Assembly: GCA_965222645.1 (NCBI GenBank)
Contig: OZ244968.1
Location: 2,232,001 to 2,296,000 of the forward strand
Direction of reading: 5' to 3'
Source: JABDMH01 sp965222645
Lineage (GTDB): Bacteria; Bacteroidota; Bacteroidia; Chitinophagales; Saprospiraceae
DNA: 64,000 nt
Shown here: one piece after another, positions 10,501-17,929 of the stretch
Layout of the letters: the number at the start of each line of letters is the position of its first letter
How positions within the stretch are numbered: position 1 is the stretch's first letter
Notes under the pieces: generated by a model
The model's database searches: none
Told to the model about the DNA's origin: nothing
What the model saw: only the letters and a program-made list of their open reading frames with translations
Made by a program: the position numbers and the translations under genes

Positions 10501-11595
10501 TATTTCGAATAGGTGCGATGCAGCCACAATGGTATTATCAAGTTTGACATCATCGATTCGTTTAAATCTGGGATTCCTAAAATCAAATTGAGAAAGATAT
10601 TTATAGGATCCACCAATCAACATATGATCTTGAGCTGTCCTGCAAATGCTATAGAATTCAGGCAAATCTCGGCTGTCATAATTTCCCGGCTCTTCGATGG
10701 GAAAAATACGCAAGGTATATTCGTCTAAATCAAAGACCAAAATCCCCTCTGTTGTTGTGTGAAGCAGATATTTACCCCATCTTTCCAGATTTACATGATG
10801 ATAATCCGTTACCAGCTTTGGCACATCTAATGATTTCACAAGGGGTCTCTCCGCATCCGGATCAATAATTTCAATCCCGTTATCACTAAAAAAAATCCAA
10901 TTTCTCTTCTTGTCCACAAATAGTCCCCGGATCCCATCAATGCTATTAACGTTCCATCTAGAATTTACTTTTGTAAAATCTCTTTTTCCCCTCGCCCTTA
11001 CAAAGACACTGTGATTATCTGTATACCAGATATTACCCTTGTGATCAATATTCATGTAGCTTACACTAGAGTCATTGGGATAAAAATTAATAATCCTAAA
11101 GGTATCGATCTCAATTTCAAATAACCCAGTCAGGGAAGTCACCCACATATGTTTTTCATCATCTTCAGCAAGAGAGTAAACGACCGAGTTTAGGAGCTCG
11201 TGGTCATCCCTACCCTGAAAGTTATAAAAGCGTTTTTCCGCAATTTTGTAGACAGATAATCCGCTCTGACAACCCACCCAAATATTCCCCTGTGAATCTT
11301 CAGCAATTGCTTGAACTTTGTTGTCATATAGGCTAAACTTATCCCCTGGCCTGTTTACATATTGTTCGATATCATAACCATTGTATTTGATGAGTCCTGT
11401 ATATGTACCTATCCAGATCTCACCTCTTGAATCCTGCAAAATGTCATTTATTGTCGGAAATTGAAGTGGCAGAGGATCGCCTACTGGTTTAAGTTGCAAG
11501 GGAGGTTCCTGGGATACTGAAAAGATGTGTAGAAAACAGGTGAAAAACAGCAACCAGGGAAGTGACAAAATAGCGGGTCGGAGATTCGAATTCAT
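7546..11595 (-). CDS. Hybrid two-component system regulator (HTCS)
   Basis: One-protein signalling system of 1349 residues that senses a periplasmic ligand and binds DNA in the cytoplasm. Order: signal peptide (1-28); two-component-regulator propeller repeats (about 45-690, with repeated DSxGxIWIGT-like blades); Y_Y_Y domain (about 715-790); membrane helix (about 796-817); HisKA with phospho-acceptor His855 (THEFRTP); HATPase with N box around N970, DTGVGI (999-1004) and GEGTGIGLAI; receiver domain with Asp1156 (CDVMMP) and Lys1208 (TKPF); AraC-type HTH (about 1250-1349). All catalytic residues are present. In this phylum such proteins usually control polysaccharide-utilisation loci, but no SusC/SusD pair is nearby. 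A one-domain AraC protein is divergently placed, with phased repeats between them. Confidence 0.96.
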   Translation of the reverse strand: MNSNLRPAILSLPWLLFFTCFLHIFSVSQEPPLQLKPVGDPLPLQFPTINDILQDSRGEIWIGTYTGLIKYNGYDIEQYVNRPGDKFSLYDNKVQAIAEDSQGNIWVGCQSGLSVYKIAEKRFYNFQGRDDHELLNSVVYSLAEDDEKHMWVTSLTGLFEIEIDTFRIINFYPNDSSVSYMNIDHKGNIWYTDNHSVFVRARGKRDFTKVNSRWNVNSIDGIRGLFVDKKRNWIFFSDNGIEIIDPDAERPLVKSLDVPKLVTDYHHVNLERWGKYLLHTTTEGILVFDLDEYTLRIFPIEEPGNYDSRDLPEFYSICRTAQDHMLIGGSYKYLSQFDFRNPRFKRIDDVKLDNTIVAASHLFEIYEYSPRKLLFSQKEGPVLFDIDTNEETPFPHRPLFNPRGWDQGLTSFLEQGDSLWIGTVRGIYLFDKRKEKFLDFNKGLDGVTLYNDVAIRDLLIDRKGRLWIASWTKGAFTIDFAAKKVVAHEFPPTTSYTNNKNCRVLFEDSGDQIWIGTRTGLLCYDEPADTFMAYRHDPNDPESMSENTSFCIYEDSLGYIWSGSYGGGLNRLDPATGKFVFFTTEDGLCGNNAMSLMPDNQNNLWISSFKGLTRFNPYTFSVDKFNAENGLEQELFSAFMRGRLRSGELVFASKLGIVYFHPDSIRKSDFLPPLLFTDFRLFNESVPVSTSAENQFDYFLEKDITYTEELNLKYGHKVFSVRYAAIDYDGPRNIEYAYKLEGFDDDWQFVGNRREATYTNLDPGQYIFKVKATNADKVWNESPAVIAINIAPPWWATWWAYITYVLSAAFIIGLIYRYQRRRWQLQTALKVQEQEAFRLKELDTIKSDLYTNITHEFRTPLTVINGMCDLIKKEPETAISSGLSLIKKNTNQLLAMVNQMLDLQKLEAGKMEINPVLGDVVKLVNYVAEPFEFLALEKGLQFIINHNSEEIVADHDPDKLSAILVNLLSNSIKYTTQGAIGLKTSSTEDRRKFCLEINDTGVGIKKKNIDHIFDRFYQEDATAIRAGEGTGIGLAIVKEFCDLVNAEILVESEEEKGTNFTIYFPWSRSASPAVLDKEINPVLEMQELDQATALIGPGGRNGQGEKLQILIIEDNPDVRYYLTELLHNSYQVITAGDGIEGVEKCTSEIPDLVICDVMMPEKDGYAVCDDLHKEPLTTHIPIILLTAKADQKSKLEGYARGAEVYLTKPFSSDELRAQISMLLAQRKRLQSFYRSNFSGEEDDQVTFDPFLKKLNTLILENLSDPDFKISALAKSMLVSRSQLHKKIKSLTGLSASIYVRKIRLDKSKQLLKNTDLTIAEIAYKSGFNDPNFFSRVFKKEFGETPSKMR

Positions 11596-11710
11596 AACAA
11601 GGAATCGGGATTCGGTAAATCTTTACCGGTCTATTCATAAATACTACCAAAATATATGGAATTATATTAGATCCTTGATGAAAAAAATGATTCTCGTACC
11701 AGAAAATTGA

Positions 11711-11780
11711 ACAATAGTCCAGATTTAAACCCATTCCCATCCTAAACCAAGACAATAGTCCAGAGATATTAAACAATAGT
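11711..11780. promoter_or_regulatory. Phased direct repeats between HTCS and AraC genes
   Basis: ACAATAGTCCAGA occurs at 11711-11723 and exactly again at 11752-11764; the shorter ACAATAGT is at 11773-11780. Start-to-start distances are 41 and 21 bases, close to four and two helical turns, so the copies face the same side of the DNA. A 12/13 match (ACAATAATCCAGA) lies at 12171-12183 over the stop codon of the AraC gene. Candidate operator for the AraC-type domain of either neighbour. Confidence 0.5.
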
Positions 11781-11835
11781 GCTATCGAAAAACGAAAATT
11801 GATCTAAACTTTAGGGCCGTACTTTATCTCGAACT

Positions 11836-12177
11836 TTGGATACTCCTGCATCATCAATTATTGAAAGATTAAACTCCCTGCTTGAGTCACATTACGGTGA
11901 TGAACGTCTCAGAGCAGGTGATCTATGCAAGCTCCTACACGTCTCACGGTCTACGCTGCATTACAAACTCAAAAGGTCAACAGGCAAATCTGCAGCGGAA
12001 TATCTCCATAGTTTCAGGATAAAAAAAGCTGTACCCATGATCGTGCAATCGGACGACGCCATTAAGGTGATTGCATTTAAAGTGGGCTTTAGAGATTCCA
12101 ATTACTTCTGTCGAGTCTTTAAGAAAGAAGTGGGAATGAGTCCTACAGAATATAGAAAATCCAGAAATACACAATAA
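11836..12177 (+). CDS. Stand-alone AraC-type DNA-binding protein
   Basis: A 113-residue protein made only of an AraC/XylS-type double helix-turn-helix: first HTH LRAGDLCKLLHVSRSTLHYK, then LKRSTGKSAAEYLHSFRIKK, second HTH IKVIAFKVGFRDSNYFCRVF and the signature end KKEVGMSPTEYRK. No ligand-binding or receiver domain is present. The only available start is TTG at 11836, since an in-frame TAG lies at 11812-11814. The sequence resembles the output domain of the adjacent HTCS (compare NDPNFFSRVFKKEFGETPS), so it may have come from a receiver-AraC protein or a duplicated HTCS end. It could compete for, or share, the sites bound by the HTCS. It might also be the remnant of a larger regulator, but its frame is intact. 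Confidence 0.75.
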   Translation: MDTPASSIIERLNSLLESHYGDERLRAGDLCKLLHVSRSTLHYKLKRSTGKSAAEYLHSFRIKKAVPMIVQSDDAIKVIAFKVGFRDSNYFCRVFKKEVGMSPTEYRKSRNTQ

Positions 12178-12328
12178 TCCAGATGATCAATACATATGTG
12201 CTAGTAGTAATGAAGAGATCTGGTCACCTTTACTACCACAATAAATGTTGCTCTCACCGTCTTAGATTTTCTCTCACTGGAGAAAGTTAGAACTCAAGTA
12301 TTTTTTAAACCAATTAAACTCAAGCTTT

Positions 12329-13516
12329 ATGAGAAAAAGACACTTATTTCCTTTACTACTACTTTTTCTGCTCGCTTGTCAAAAAGACAACAGCATGCAG
12401 CATTCCGTAGTCAGTCCAAATGTTGATGTACAAGATTTCAACTCACCAGATGTAGTTTTTTCATTCCTGAGCCAGGAGATGCCTGAAAGATTCCATACTC
12501 AGGAAATTGCCCGCCTGCAATCCATGCTGTCTTCAGAGCCCGAAAAGTCATACAAGAGAAGTAGCACTGTCGAGCTTCCCGCAGGATCCATAGATGCACT
12601 CGAAGCAGCAGTAAATGAGGCCGGACCCGGAGGCACTGTGATCGTCAAAGCCGGGGAGCATACCGAAAACGGGCTGGTGACTATCGGGCATCGCATAAAT
12701 ATCCGCGGTGAAGATGGTGCTGTGATTGAATTGGGAAATCCTGTCATCACAGAATTTCCAGCTCAACTTTCCGGTGGAATACGAATACTAAATGCCTCAC
12801 GTACAACGGTCACCAATATCGATTTTCTTCCATCCGGTGATAACGCAGGAGTCGGCATTGTGGTGGAAAACTCCGATCGAGTACAAATAAGGGATAATTC
12901 CTTCAGCAATATACAATTTGGGATTCAGGTTGTATCCGGTGATTTCAACACGGTAGTAGGAAATGAAATTACTGGAGACTTGTCACTTCTAAGTTTCACG
13001 ACTGCGCATGGAATCATATTTATGAACGGTAAACATGGATGTGTTGTCGACAACGATATCTCTGGTTTTGTATTCGGAATTTGGGCTTGTGACAAAGGCG
13101 GGTTAAGTTGGGGTAATACCACTCAAAGCTGTCTCTATGGCCAGATACTATGCAAAGTGCCTCAGGGAGATATAGTGAACCCGGAAGGCGAGGATGTTTA
13201 TGCAAGGGATCCGGCCAATCACTGGCTGGTAGCCATGAATTCTGCGAGTAATAACTTCTATGCTGGTTATGTCGCTATTGATGGTGCAAACAAAAACGTT
13301 CTGCTAGCAAATGAAGCATCAAACAACGCAGTTTATGACATCGATTTGGTCGGCCCCACTGAGCGCTTTGGTTTCTTCGCTCCCACCTCGTCTAAAAATC
13401 GGGTCTACGCATATTCTGGTCAATCTGTAAAAGATTGTGGTGAAAAAAACAAAGTAACTGGAGGAGATGCAGTAGATATTACAATGCACCCCTGCGACAA
13501 TGTAGATACCCCTTAA
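12329..13516 (+). CDS. β-helix repeat lipoprotein
   Basis: A 395-residue lipoprotein (signal LFPLLLLFLLACQ, lipobox LLAC at about 13-16) with a right-handed parallel β-helix. The core starts with DALEAAVNEAGPGGTVIVKA and GHRINIRGEDGAVIEL, as in NosD/pectate-lyase-like PbH1 proteins, followed by stacked turns such as IRILNASRTTVTNIDF, IVVENSDRVQIRDNSF and IQVVSGDFNTVVGNEI to about residue 350. Such folds bind or cleave polysaccharides or act as surface proteins; no catalytic triad can be assigned, so the role is open. It lies downstream of the AraC gene on the same strand and ends at a strong intrinsic terminator. It resembles in fold, but not in detail, the other β-helix lipoprotein at 31313. 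Confidence 0.85.
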   Translation: MRKRHLFPLLLLFLLACQKDNSMQHSVVSPNVDVQDFNSPDVVFSFLSQEMPERFHTQEIARLQSMLSSEPEKSYKRSSTVELPAGSIDALEAAVNEAGPGGTVIVKAGEHTENGLVTIGHRINIRGEDGAVIELGNPVITEFPAQLSGGIRILNASRTTVTNIDFLPSGDNAGVGIVVENSDRVQIRDNSFSNIQFGIQVVSGDFNTVVGNEITGDLSLLSFTTAHGIIFMNGKHGCVVDNDISGFVFGIWACDKGGLSWGNTTQSCLYGQILCKVPQGDIVNPEGEDVYARDPANHWLVAMNSASNNFYAGYVAIDGANKNVLLANEASNNAVYDIDLVGPTERFGFFAPTSSKNRVYAYSGQSVKDCGEKNKVTGGDAVDITMHPCDNVDTP

Positions 13517-13547
13517 TATATCTGACACCCTCTGTTTATTAAAGAAG

Positions 13548-13581
13548 ATGACCGCATTAAAAGTAGTGCGGTCATTTTTTC
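13548..13581 (+). terminator. Intrinsic terminator after the β-helix lipoprotein
   Basis: Perfect nine-base stem ATGACCGCA / TGCGGTCAT with a ten-base loop (13548-13575) followed by TTTTT. It starts 32 bases after the stop codon. Textbook rho-independent structure. Confidence 0.85.
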
Positions 13582-13669
13582 TTGCTCATAGCCAGCCTGA
13601 GATCCTGTCATAGTAGCAGGGTTCAAAATTTTTTCCTATCTATACTCCAGTGATATAAATAAAAAAAGC

Positions 13670-14668
13670 ATGAAGATTCCGACCGTAATGAAAACTGTAC
13701 TGACTGTAGCCTTGTGCTCGGCAATCATCATTCATAGTGGTGAGGCGCAAAATGTCGTGTGGCCTCCGGAAAATATCAAACAACTCACTTCGGAGTGGAC
13801 TGGCGACCGTACACCGGATGGGCGACCACAGGTTTCAGAAGCACTTCTGGAACGCCTGAAAAAACTCTCTATGGAGGAAGTCTGGGCATCGTTGCGCAAT
13901 AAGGGATATGAAAACCAATTTGAAAATTTCGCCGGTACAGCTCAAAATGGTTGGGAAATAATCCATCCGGACCAGGTAATGACAGGCCGTGTAGTCACCG
14001 CCCAATTCATGCCTTTGCGTAAAGATTTTGACAACTACGTCCAGCAACAAGCTGAAAAAGAAGGCACTAAAACGCCTGTCACTAATTATGCCCCAATCAT
14101 CAAACTACTGGAAGGTGATGTTTATGTGGCTGATAGTTATGGCAAGATGGAAGAGGGAACTCTTATCGGAGATAATCTTGGAAATGCAATCTACAAGGCC
14201 GGTAAGAGGGGTGTTGTATTTAATGGATCGGTAAGAGATCTCGAAGGACTGTCTCAAATCGAGGGATTCAACGGTTGGATAAGAGGATCTGACCCATCTG
14301 CTATCAAACAAATGATGATCGCCAGTGTCAACGGACCAATACGAATAGGCCGTGTCACCGTGTTACCCGGCGATGTGGTGCTTGCCAAAAAAACGGGAGT
14401 TGCCTTTATTCCTCCCCATCTTCTTAAGGATGTCGTGATTGCAGGAGAATATACTGCCCTGCGAGATGAGTACAACTTCTTTTGCATCAAAACAAACAAG
14501 TACGAATACGTAAACGAAGCATTTGTCGTGGATGATGATGTTTTTGAAAAGGATTTTAAAGAGTGGTTGGATAATCATACCGACCTGCCGATGAGTCGAG
14601 AGGAACTAAACACTTTTTTGGAGGAAAGAGAAGCTCGTAGAGCTGCGAGAAAAGCCAACCAGAATTAA
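13670..14668 (+). CDS. Exported RraA-family (HMG/CHA aldolase-like) protein
   Basis: A 332-residue protein with an N-terminal signal (about 1-26, ending GEAQ) and an RraA-like domain. RraA-like proteins include the RNase E regulator and 4-hydroxy-4-methyl-2-oxoglutarate/4-carboxy-4-hydroxy-2-oxoadipate aldolases. The aldolase signature G-x-D-N-x20-R-D appears as IGDN (166-169) and NGSVRD (185-190), which would position the divalent metal and pyruvate enolate. An N-terminal helical extension (about 30-100) and a charged C-terminal tail (about 290-332) flank the domain. The signal peptide places it in the periplasm, unlike canonical cytosolic members. It is alone, after a terminator, with no aromatic-degradation genes nearby. 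Substrate unknown. Confidence 0.85.
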   Translation: MKIPTVMKTVLTVALCSAIIIHSGEAQNVVWPPENIKQLTSEWTGDRTPDGRPQVSEALLERLKKLSMEEVWASLRNKGYENQFENFAGTAQNGWEIIHPDQVMTGRVVTAQFMPLRKDFDNYVQQQAEKEGTKTPVTNYAPIIKLLEGDVYVADSYGKMEEGTLIGDNLGNAIYKAGKRGVVFNGSVRDLEGLSQIEGFNGWIRGSDPSAIKQMMIASVNGPIRIGRVTVLPGDVVLAKKTGVAFIPPHLLKDVVIAGEYTALRDEYNFFCIKTNKYEYVNEAFVVDDDVFEKDFKEWLDNHTDLPMSREELNTFLEEREARRAARKANQN

Positions 14669-14739
14669 GCGGCAATCATTCAAAGCGCTTCGCGCTGGGA
14701 GGTGGGACAATGGATTCACTCCCATAAGATTATGCAGAT

Positions 14740-15147
14740 ATGCTCGGATGGAGGGAGCTCACGCAGTTGGTGGTTGAGGCTTGGGAACAAGATAAGGATG
14801 AGAATTCTGTCTTGATTTATGCCAAAAATTATGGCCAGGTAGGTGCAATTGACCACAGTGGGAAAAAATATGGTTTACCACCTGTGCAATCATTTAGCGA
14901 TGCCTATCGGCATTGGTTACCGGATTTGATAATGCCGAAAACCAAGTTTTTAATCTATATAAATGACGAATTGGGGGAAGACATGCCAGGCTTTTTTGAG
15001 GAAATCGAAAAGGTGGGCGAATTAGACTTACCACTGGCCAGGGAAAATGGAACTCAGGTATATCTCTGCCATCGTCCCACATCCTCCTTTTATGCGCGCA
15101 TGAACAAAGCGATCTACAACGCTAGGAATCAGATTCCAATCGAATAG
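14740..15147 (+). pseudogene. C-terminal scrap of an ArnT-like glycosyltransferase
   Basis: The 135-residue frame has no domain of its own but resembles the extracytoplasmic tail of GT39/ArnT-type membrane glycosyltransferases: NSVLIYAKNYGQVGAIDHSG, KKYGLPPVQSFSDAYRHWLP, then a β-strand/loop segment. In full-length proteins of about 500 residues this follows ten or more membrane helices, which are missing here. Upstream in frame only DYAD is open before a TAA at 14725-14727, although those residues continue the family-like context before MLGWRELTQLV. I read it as a decayed gene that kept its 3' end; expression from the ATG at 14740 cannot be excluded. Confidence 0.55.
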
Positions 15148-15233
15148 CAGTGTAATGGTCCATTTGAAGCCTTCAGAACGACCATGGCAAGAATTTCCAT
15201 ATTATTGCAGCCCAAAATCTTAGATCAGACCAC

Positions 15234-16280
15234 ATGCCTGCTAAATTAAAAGAGGGCCCTTATATATATCGCGACAAGATACACTATCAAACTCGAAAAA
15301 ATCGAAGGGAGACGTTTCGTCTGGATCCAGAGAAACCAATTGAAGTTCATGTTGGAAATTTGGATAAGGACAAGTTTTCTGTCCGATTATCCCAGGATGA
15401 TGAATCTTCATTCGATGTTTTTACAATGCCGAAAAAGCTGGTGGCAATGGCAGATATCGAAGGAAATTTTGATGGCCTGGCCGGCTTTCTTCAAAGCAAT
15501 AAGATCATTGACAAGGACTTCAATTGGAGTTTCGGTAAGGGTCACTTTGTCCTCAATGGTGACCTTGTAGATCGCAGTGCCAATGTCACAGGTGTGCTCT
15601 GGTTATTGTACAAAATGGAAATGCAAGCACGCTCTGCTGGAGGACGTGTCCATATCATACTCGGCAATCATGATCTTATGAATATGCAGGGTTGGTGTGA
15701 ATTTGCCAATCCCAGGTTTCAGAAAACCCTCCAGATCCTCACTGGAGAATCTGATCTTGAAAATGCCTTCAAGACGTATTTTTCACCTGAAACGTTTCTT
15801 GGCAAGTGGCTTTCCCGGAAGAATATCATTTTAAAAATAGGGAACTTGTTATTCGTACATGCAGGTGTGAGCTCAGATGTTATCCAGCAAAATCTGTCCA
15901 TAGAACAAATAAATAATATTGGACGAATGAACTTATACATGGACAACTACCGATCGAGAAATACGGATAAAGTCGTGGATACTATCATGGGGGAAAAGGG
16001 TCTAATGTGGTATAGGGGCCTTGCAAGACCTCACACTTACCCCATGGAATCGAAAAAGAAAGTCAAAAAGATATTACGACACTTCGGAGTGGATAAAATC
16101 ATAGTGGGACACAGTGTAGTGGATGACATCTGTACCGGTTATGATGGCATGGTAGTCAAAATCGACGTATTGCACGGTCAAACAAAGAAGAGCGGCGGAA
16201 CCCGGGGTCTATGGGTTGAGGACCAAGAGTATTCGATAGTGGACGACTATGGAGACCGTAGAAATCTTGAGATGTCTTAG
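15234..16280 (+). CDS. Calcineurin-like metallophosphoesterase (PPP type)
   Basis: A 348-residue cytoplasmic phosphoesterase. Metal-ligand motifs are in the right order: ADIEGNFDG (73-81, in place of the usual GDxHG), NGDLVDR (108-114), GNHD (144-147), FVHAG (about 209-213) and the late GHS (about 301). The arrangement resembles bacterial Shewanella-like or Ser/Thr-type PPP phosphatases. The first ligand is unusual, Asp-Ile-Glu instead of Asp-x-His. An N-terminal region of about 65 residues (rich in basic residues, then strands) is extra. No signal peptide. It stands alone between the glycosyltransferase scrap and a repeat-bearing intergenic region. Substrate unknown; phosphoprotein or dinucleoside polyphosphate would be typical. 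Confidence 0.85.
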   Translation: MPAKLKEGPYIYRDKIHYQTRKNRRETFRLDPEKPIEVHVGNLDKDKFSVRLSQDDESSFDVFTMPKKLVAMADIEGNFDGLAGFLQSNKIIDKDFNWSFGKGHFVLNGDLVDRSANVTGVLWLLYKMEMQARSAGGRVHIILGNHDLMNMQGWCEFANPRFQKTLQILTGESDLENAFKTYFSPETFLGKWLSRKNIILKIGNLLFVHAGVSSDVIQQNLSIEQINNIGRMNLYMDNYRSRNTDKVVDTIMGEKGLMWYRGLARPHTYPMESKKKVKKILRHFGVDKIIVGHSVVDDICTGYDGMVVKIDVLHGQTKKSGGTRGLWVEDQEYSIVDDYGDRRNLEMS

Positions 16281-16390
16281 TTGCATCCTTGATGACTGAT
16301 ACATTGAGATCTTAGTCAGAAGAAAAAATTTCTTGTCAATCACCGTTCTGAATCACTCAGCACGGTTTAACAAACATTTGTATCTGCTTA

Positions 16391-16522
16391 AACCTATTTT
16401 CCGAATATAAAACCATAACACCAAATTGGCCTATAATCAATCTATTATCACTGATTTACATATGTAAGAATATCAAAATGTATGAATTCTGAACCTATTT
16501 TCCGAAAATAGGTTTAACGACC
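16391..16522. repeat. 132-bp intergenic repeat, copy 1
   Basis: First of two direct copies 241 bases apart. The last 91 bases (16432-16522) are identical to the second copy, and the first 40 differ at several positions. It begins with AACCTATTTTCCGA and contains, at 16492-16514, a perfect inverted repeat: AACCTATTTT, loop CCG, AAAATAGGTT. The core also holds ACATATGT. No coding potential is evident. Confidence 0.9.
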
Positions 16523-16576
16523 TACCCTCTCACCTTCTTACAAGTTTCTGACTCTAAAACTTTATCCTGTCGACAC

Positions 16577-16612
16577 GCTTGCCTCTGATGACCAGAGGGA
16601 AGCACTTTTTTC
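16577..16612 (+). terminator. Terminator-like hairpin between the two 132-bp repeats
   Basis: Eleven-base stem GCTTGCCTCTG / CAGAGGGAAGC with one mismatch and a five-base loop (16577-16603), followed by ACTTTTTTC. On the plus strand it could end a transcript that crosses copy 1. Confidence 0.6.
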
Positions 16613-16631
16613 TCCTTCCTTTGGGTGCTTA

Positions 16632-16763
16632 ATTCTATTTTCCGAATATAAAATCATAACACTATGTTGGCTTATAATCAATCTATTATCACTGATTTAC
16701 ATATGTAAGAATATCAAAATGTATGAATTCTGAACCTATTTTCCGAAAATAGGTTTAACGACC
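16632..16763. repeat. 132-bp intergenic repeat, copy 2
   Basis: Second copy. The 91 bases at 16673-16763 are identical to copy 1, including the perfect inverted repeat at 16733-16755. It lies about 170 bases before the membrane-protein gene at 16935. The left part has drifted (for example TATGTTGG against CAAATTGG). Confidence 0.9.
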
Positions 16764-16934
16764 ACCCCAATCCGAAAATTCCCATAGTTCTACCCTCCAT
16801 CTATCTGCCCGGCCAGGCCTGACCTTTCATTCGCATATTTCCCGGACTCCCACAGTTTTCTTGAAGGTGGCTGTAGAAACGATGAAATACTATCGAATCT
16901 CCCTTTATTCGAACAAAATCATTATCTTGGCTTT

Positions 16935-17468
16935 ATGGAAAAACATTTGAGATCTAACACTTTGGTAAGCAATTGGGACCTACTATTGATCTTGGTAGTT
17001 GCGGTGTTTTCTGCCCTGGTCCCACTATTCATCCACCTCTTTCCTTACTCAGGAGCCACACCCCTTGGAGCTGTGCTTTTACCCATGTTTTATCTTCCTT
17101 TTATTGCGCTCGTTTTTTTCCGGTTGAGAGTGGCTTTTGTAGCTGCCATCTTGGCCCCTTTCATAAATTACATGATCACCGGAAATCCGGCCTTGGGAAT
17201 CGTTTCATTACTGAGCTTCGAATTGGCAATCTTCACATTGGTGGCCTCGCAATTCCTGAAAAACTCAAACGTGAAATGGATTACCGCTCCCCTCTCCTAT
17301 GTCGTAACGAAAGGTATCTCATCGCTCGTTGTAGCCGTTGGAATTTTTAATGTTGGTGTCACGTCTGCTGATTTTTTCAGCTTGTCCATTATCAATGGAT
17401 TGCCCGGAATCCTGGTACTATTGCTGATCAATGTAGCGGTGGTTTACATATGGAAAAACAAACGTTAG
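16935..17468 (+). CDS. Five- to six-helix membrane protein, ECF S-component-like
   Basis: A 177-residue integral membrane protein. Hydrophobic segments are at about 14-36, 43-65, 66-88 (with FINYMITGN), 90-108, 118-140 and 150-172. The size, helix count and small-residue pattern fit the substrate-binding S subunits of energy-coupling-factor transporters (BioY/QueT/ThiT-like). It overlaps the next gene, a phosphoribosyltransferase, by 19 bases, so the pair is translationally coupled and may import and salvage a nucleobase. The A, A' and T subunits are not nearby; S components often use a shared module. Family assignment is by shape and context, not by a diagnostic motif. Confidence 0.6.
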   Translation: MEKHLRSNTLVSNWDLLLILVVAVFSALVPLFIHLFPYSGATPLGAVLLPMFYLPFIALVFFRLRVAFVAAILAPFINYMITGNPALGIVSLLSFELAIFTLVASQFLKNSNVKWITAPLSYVVTKGISSLVVAVGIFNVGVTSADFFSLSIINGLPGILVLLLINVAVVYIWKNKR

Positions 17469-17890
17469 CATTTCGGGAAATAAGCCACCGTCTTAAAGCA
17501 CTTGACCTTCCACATTATGATATGATTGTCGGTATCAGTCGCGGCGGAATTGTTCCTGCTGCTATGATTGCCCATCAATTGGATACTCCGCTGCAGATAG
17601 TTTCGGTAAACTACAGGGACGACAATAATTCGCCCAGATATGATTCACCTCAAGGCCTTGCTGACTTTGAGGTACTTAGAAGCATGAGGGGAAAAGTTTT
17701 AGTAGTCGATGATGTATCTGTCTCCGGAAAGACTCTTCAATTCGTCCTCTCTTTGCTGGAAGAGTGTGATGTCGCTACCTTGGTTTGTAAAGGATCTGCT
17801 GATTATGTACTGTTTCCAGAAGTAGACAGGTGTGTCCATTGGCCCTGGACTGCCAAAGAAGCAAAGTCGGTTAAGGAACCAACATCGTAA
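17450..17890 (+). CDS. Phosphoribosyltransferase (type I PRTase)
   Basis: A 146-residue cytoplasmic enzyme of the hypoxanthine/xanthine PRTase type, which joins a base to PRPP. The PRPP-binding motif VLVVDDVSVSGKT (83-95) is complete, the PPi loop ISRGG is at 29-33, and the aromatic C-terminal region CVHWPW is where type I enzymes stack the base. Length is typical for a small Gpt/Hpt-like member. The start overlaps the end of the upstream membrane protein (ATG at 17450, upstream stop at 17466-17468). Together they suggest uptake followed by trapping as a nucleotide. Which base cannot be read. Confidence 0.88.
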   Translation: MEKQTLAFREISHRLKALDLPHYDMIVGISRGGIVPAAMIAHQLDTPLQIVSVNYRDDNNSPRYDSPQGLADFEVLRSMRGKVLVVDDVSVSGKTLQFVLSLLEECDVATLVCKGSADYVLFPEVDRCVHWPWTAKEAKSVKEPTS

Positions 17891-17929
17891 TACCGAGGTT
17901 GGCCTACTGCCCCACCGATTTGAGGCAGG

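Noticed and set aside
16391..16763. Retron or small toxin gene in the duplicated intergenic repeat
   Set aside because: No reverse transcriptase, no open frame of usable size and no msr/msd-like layout.
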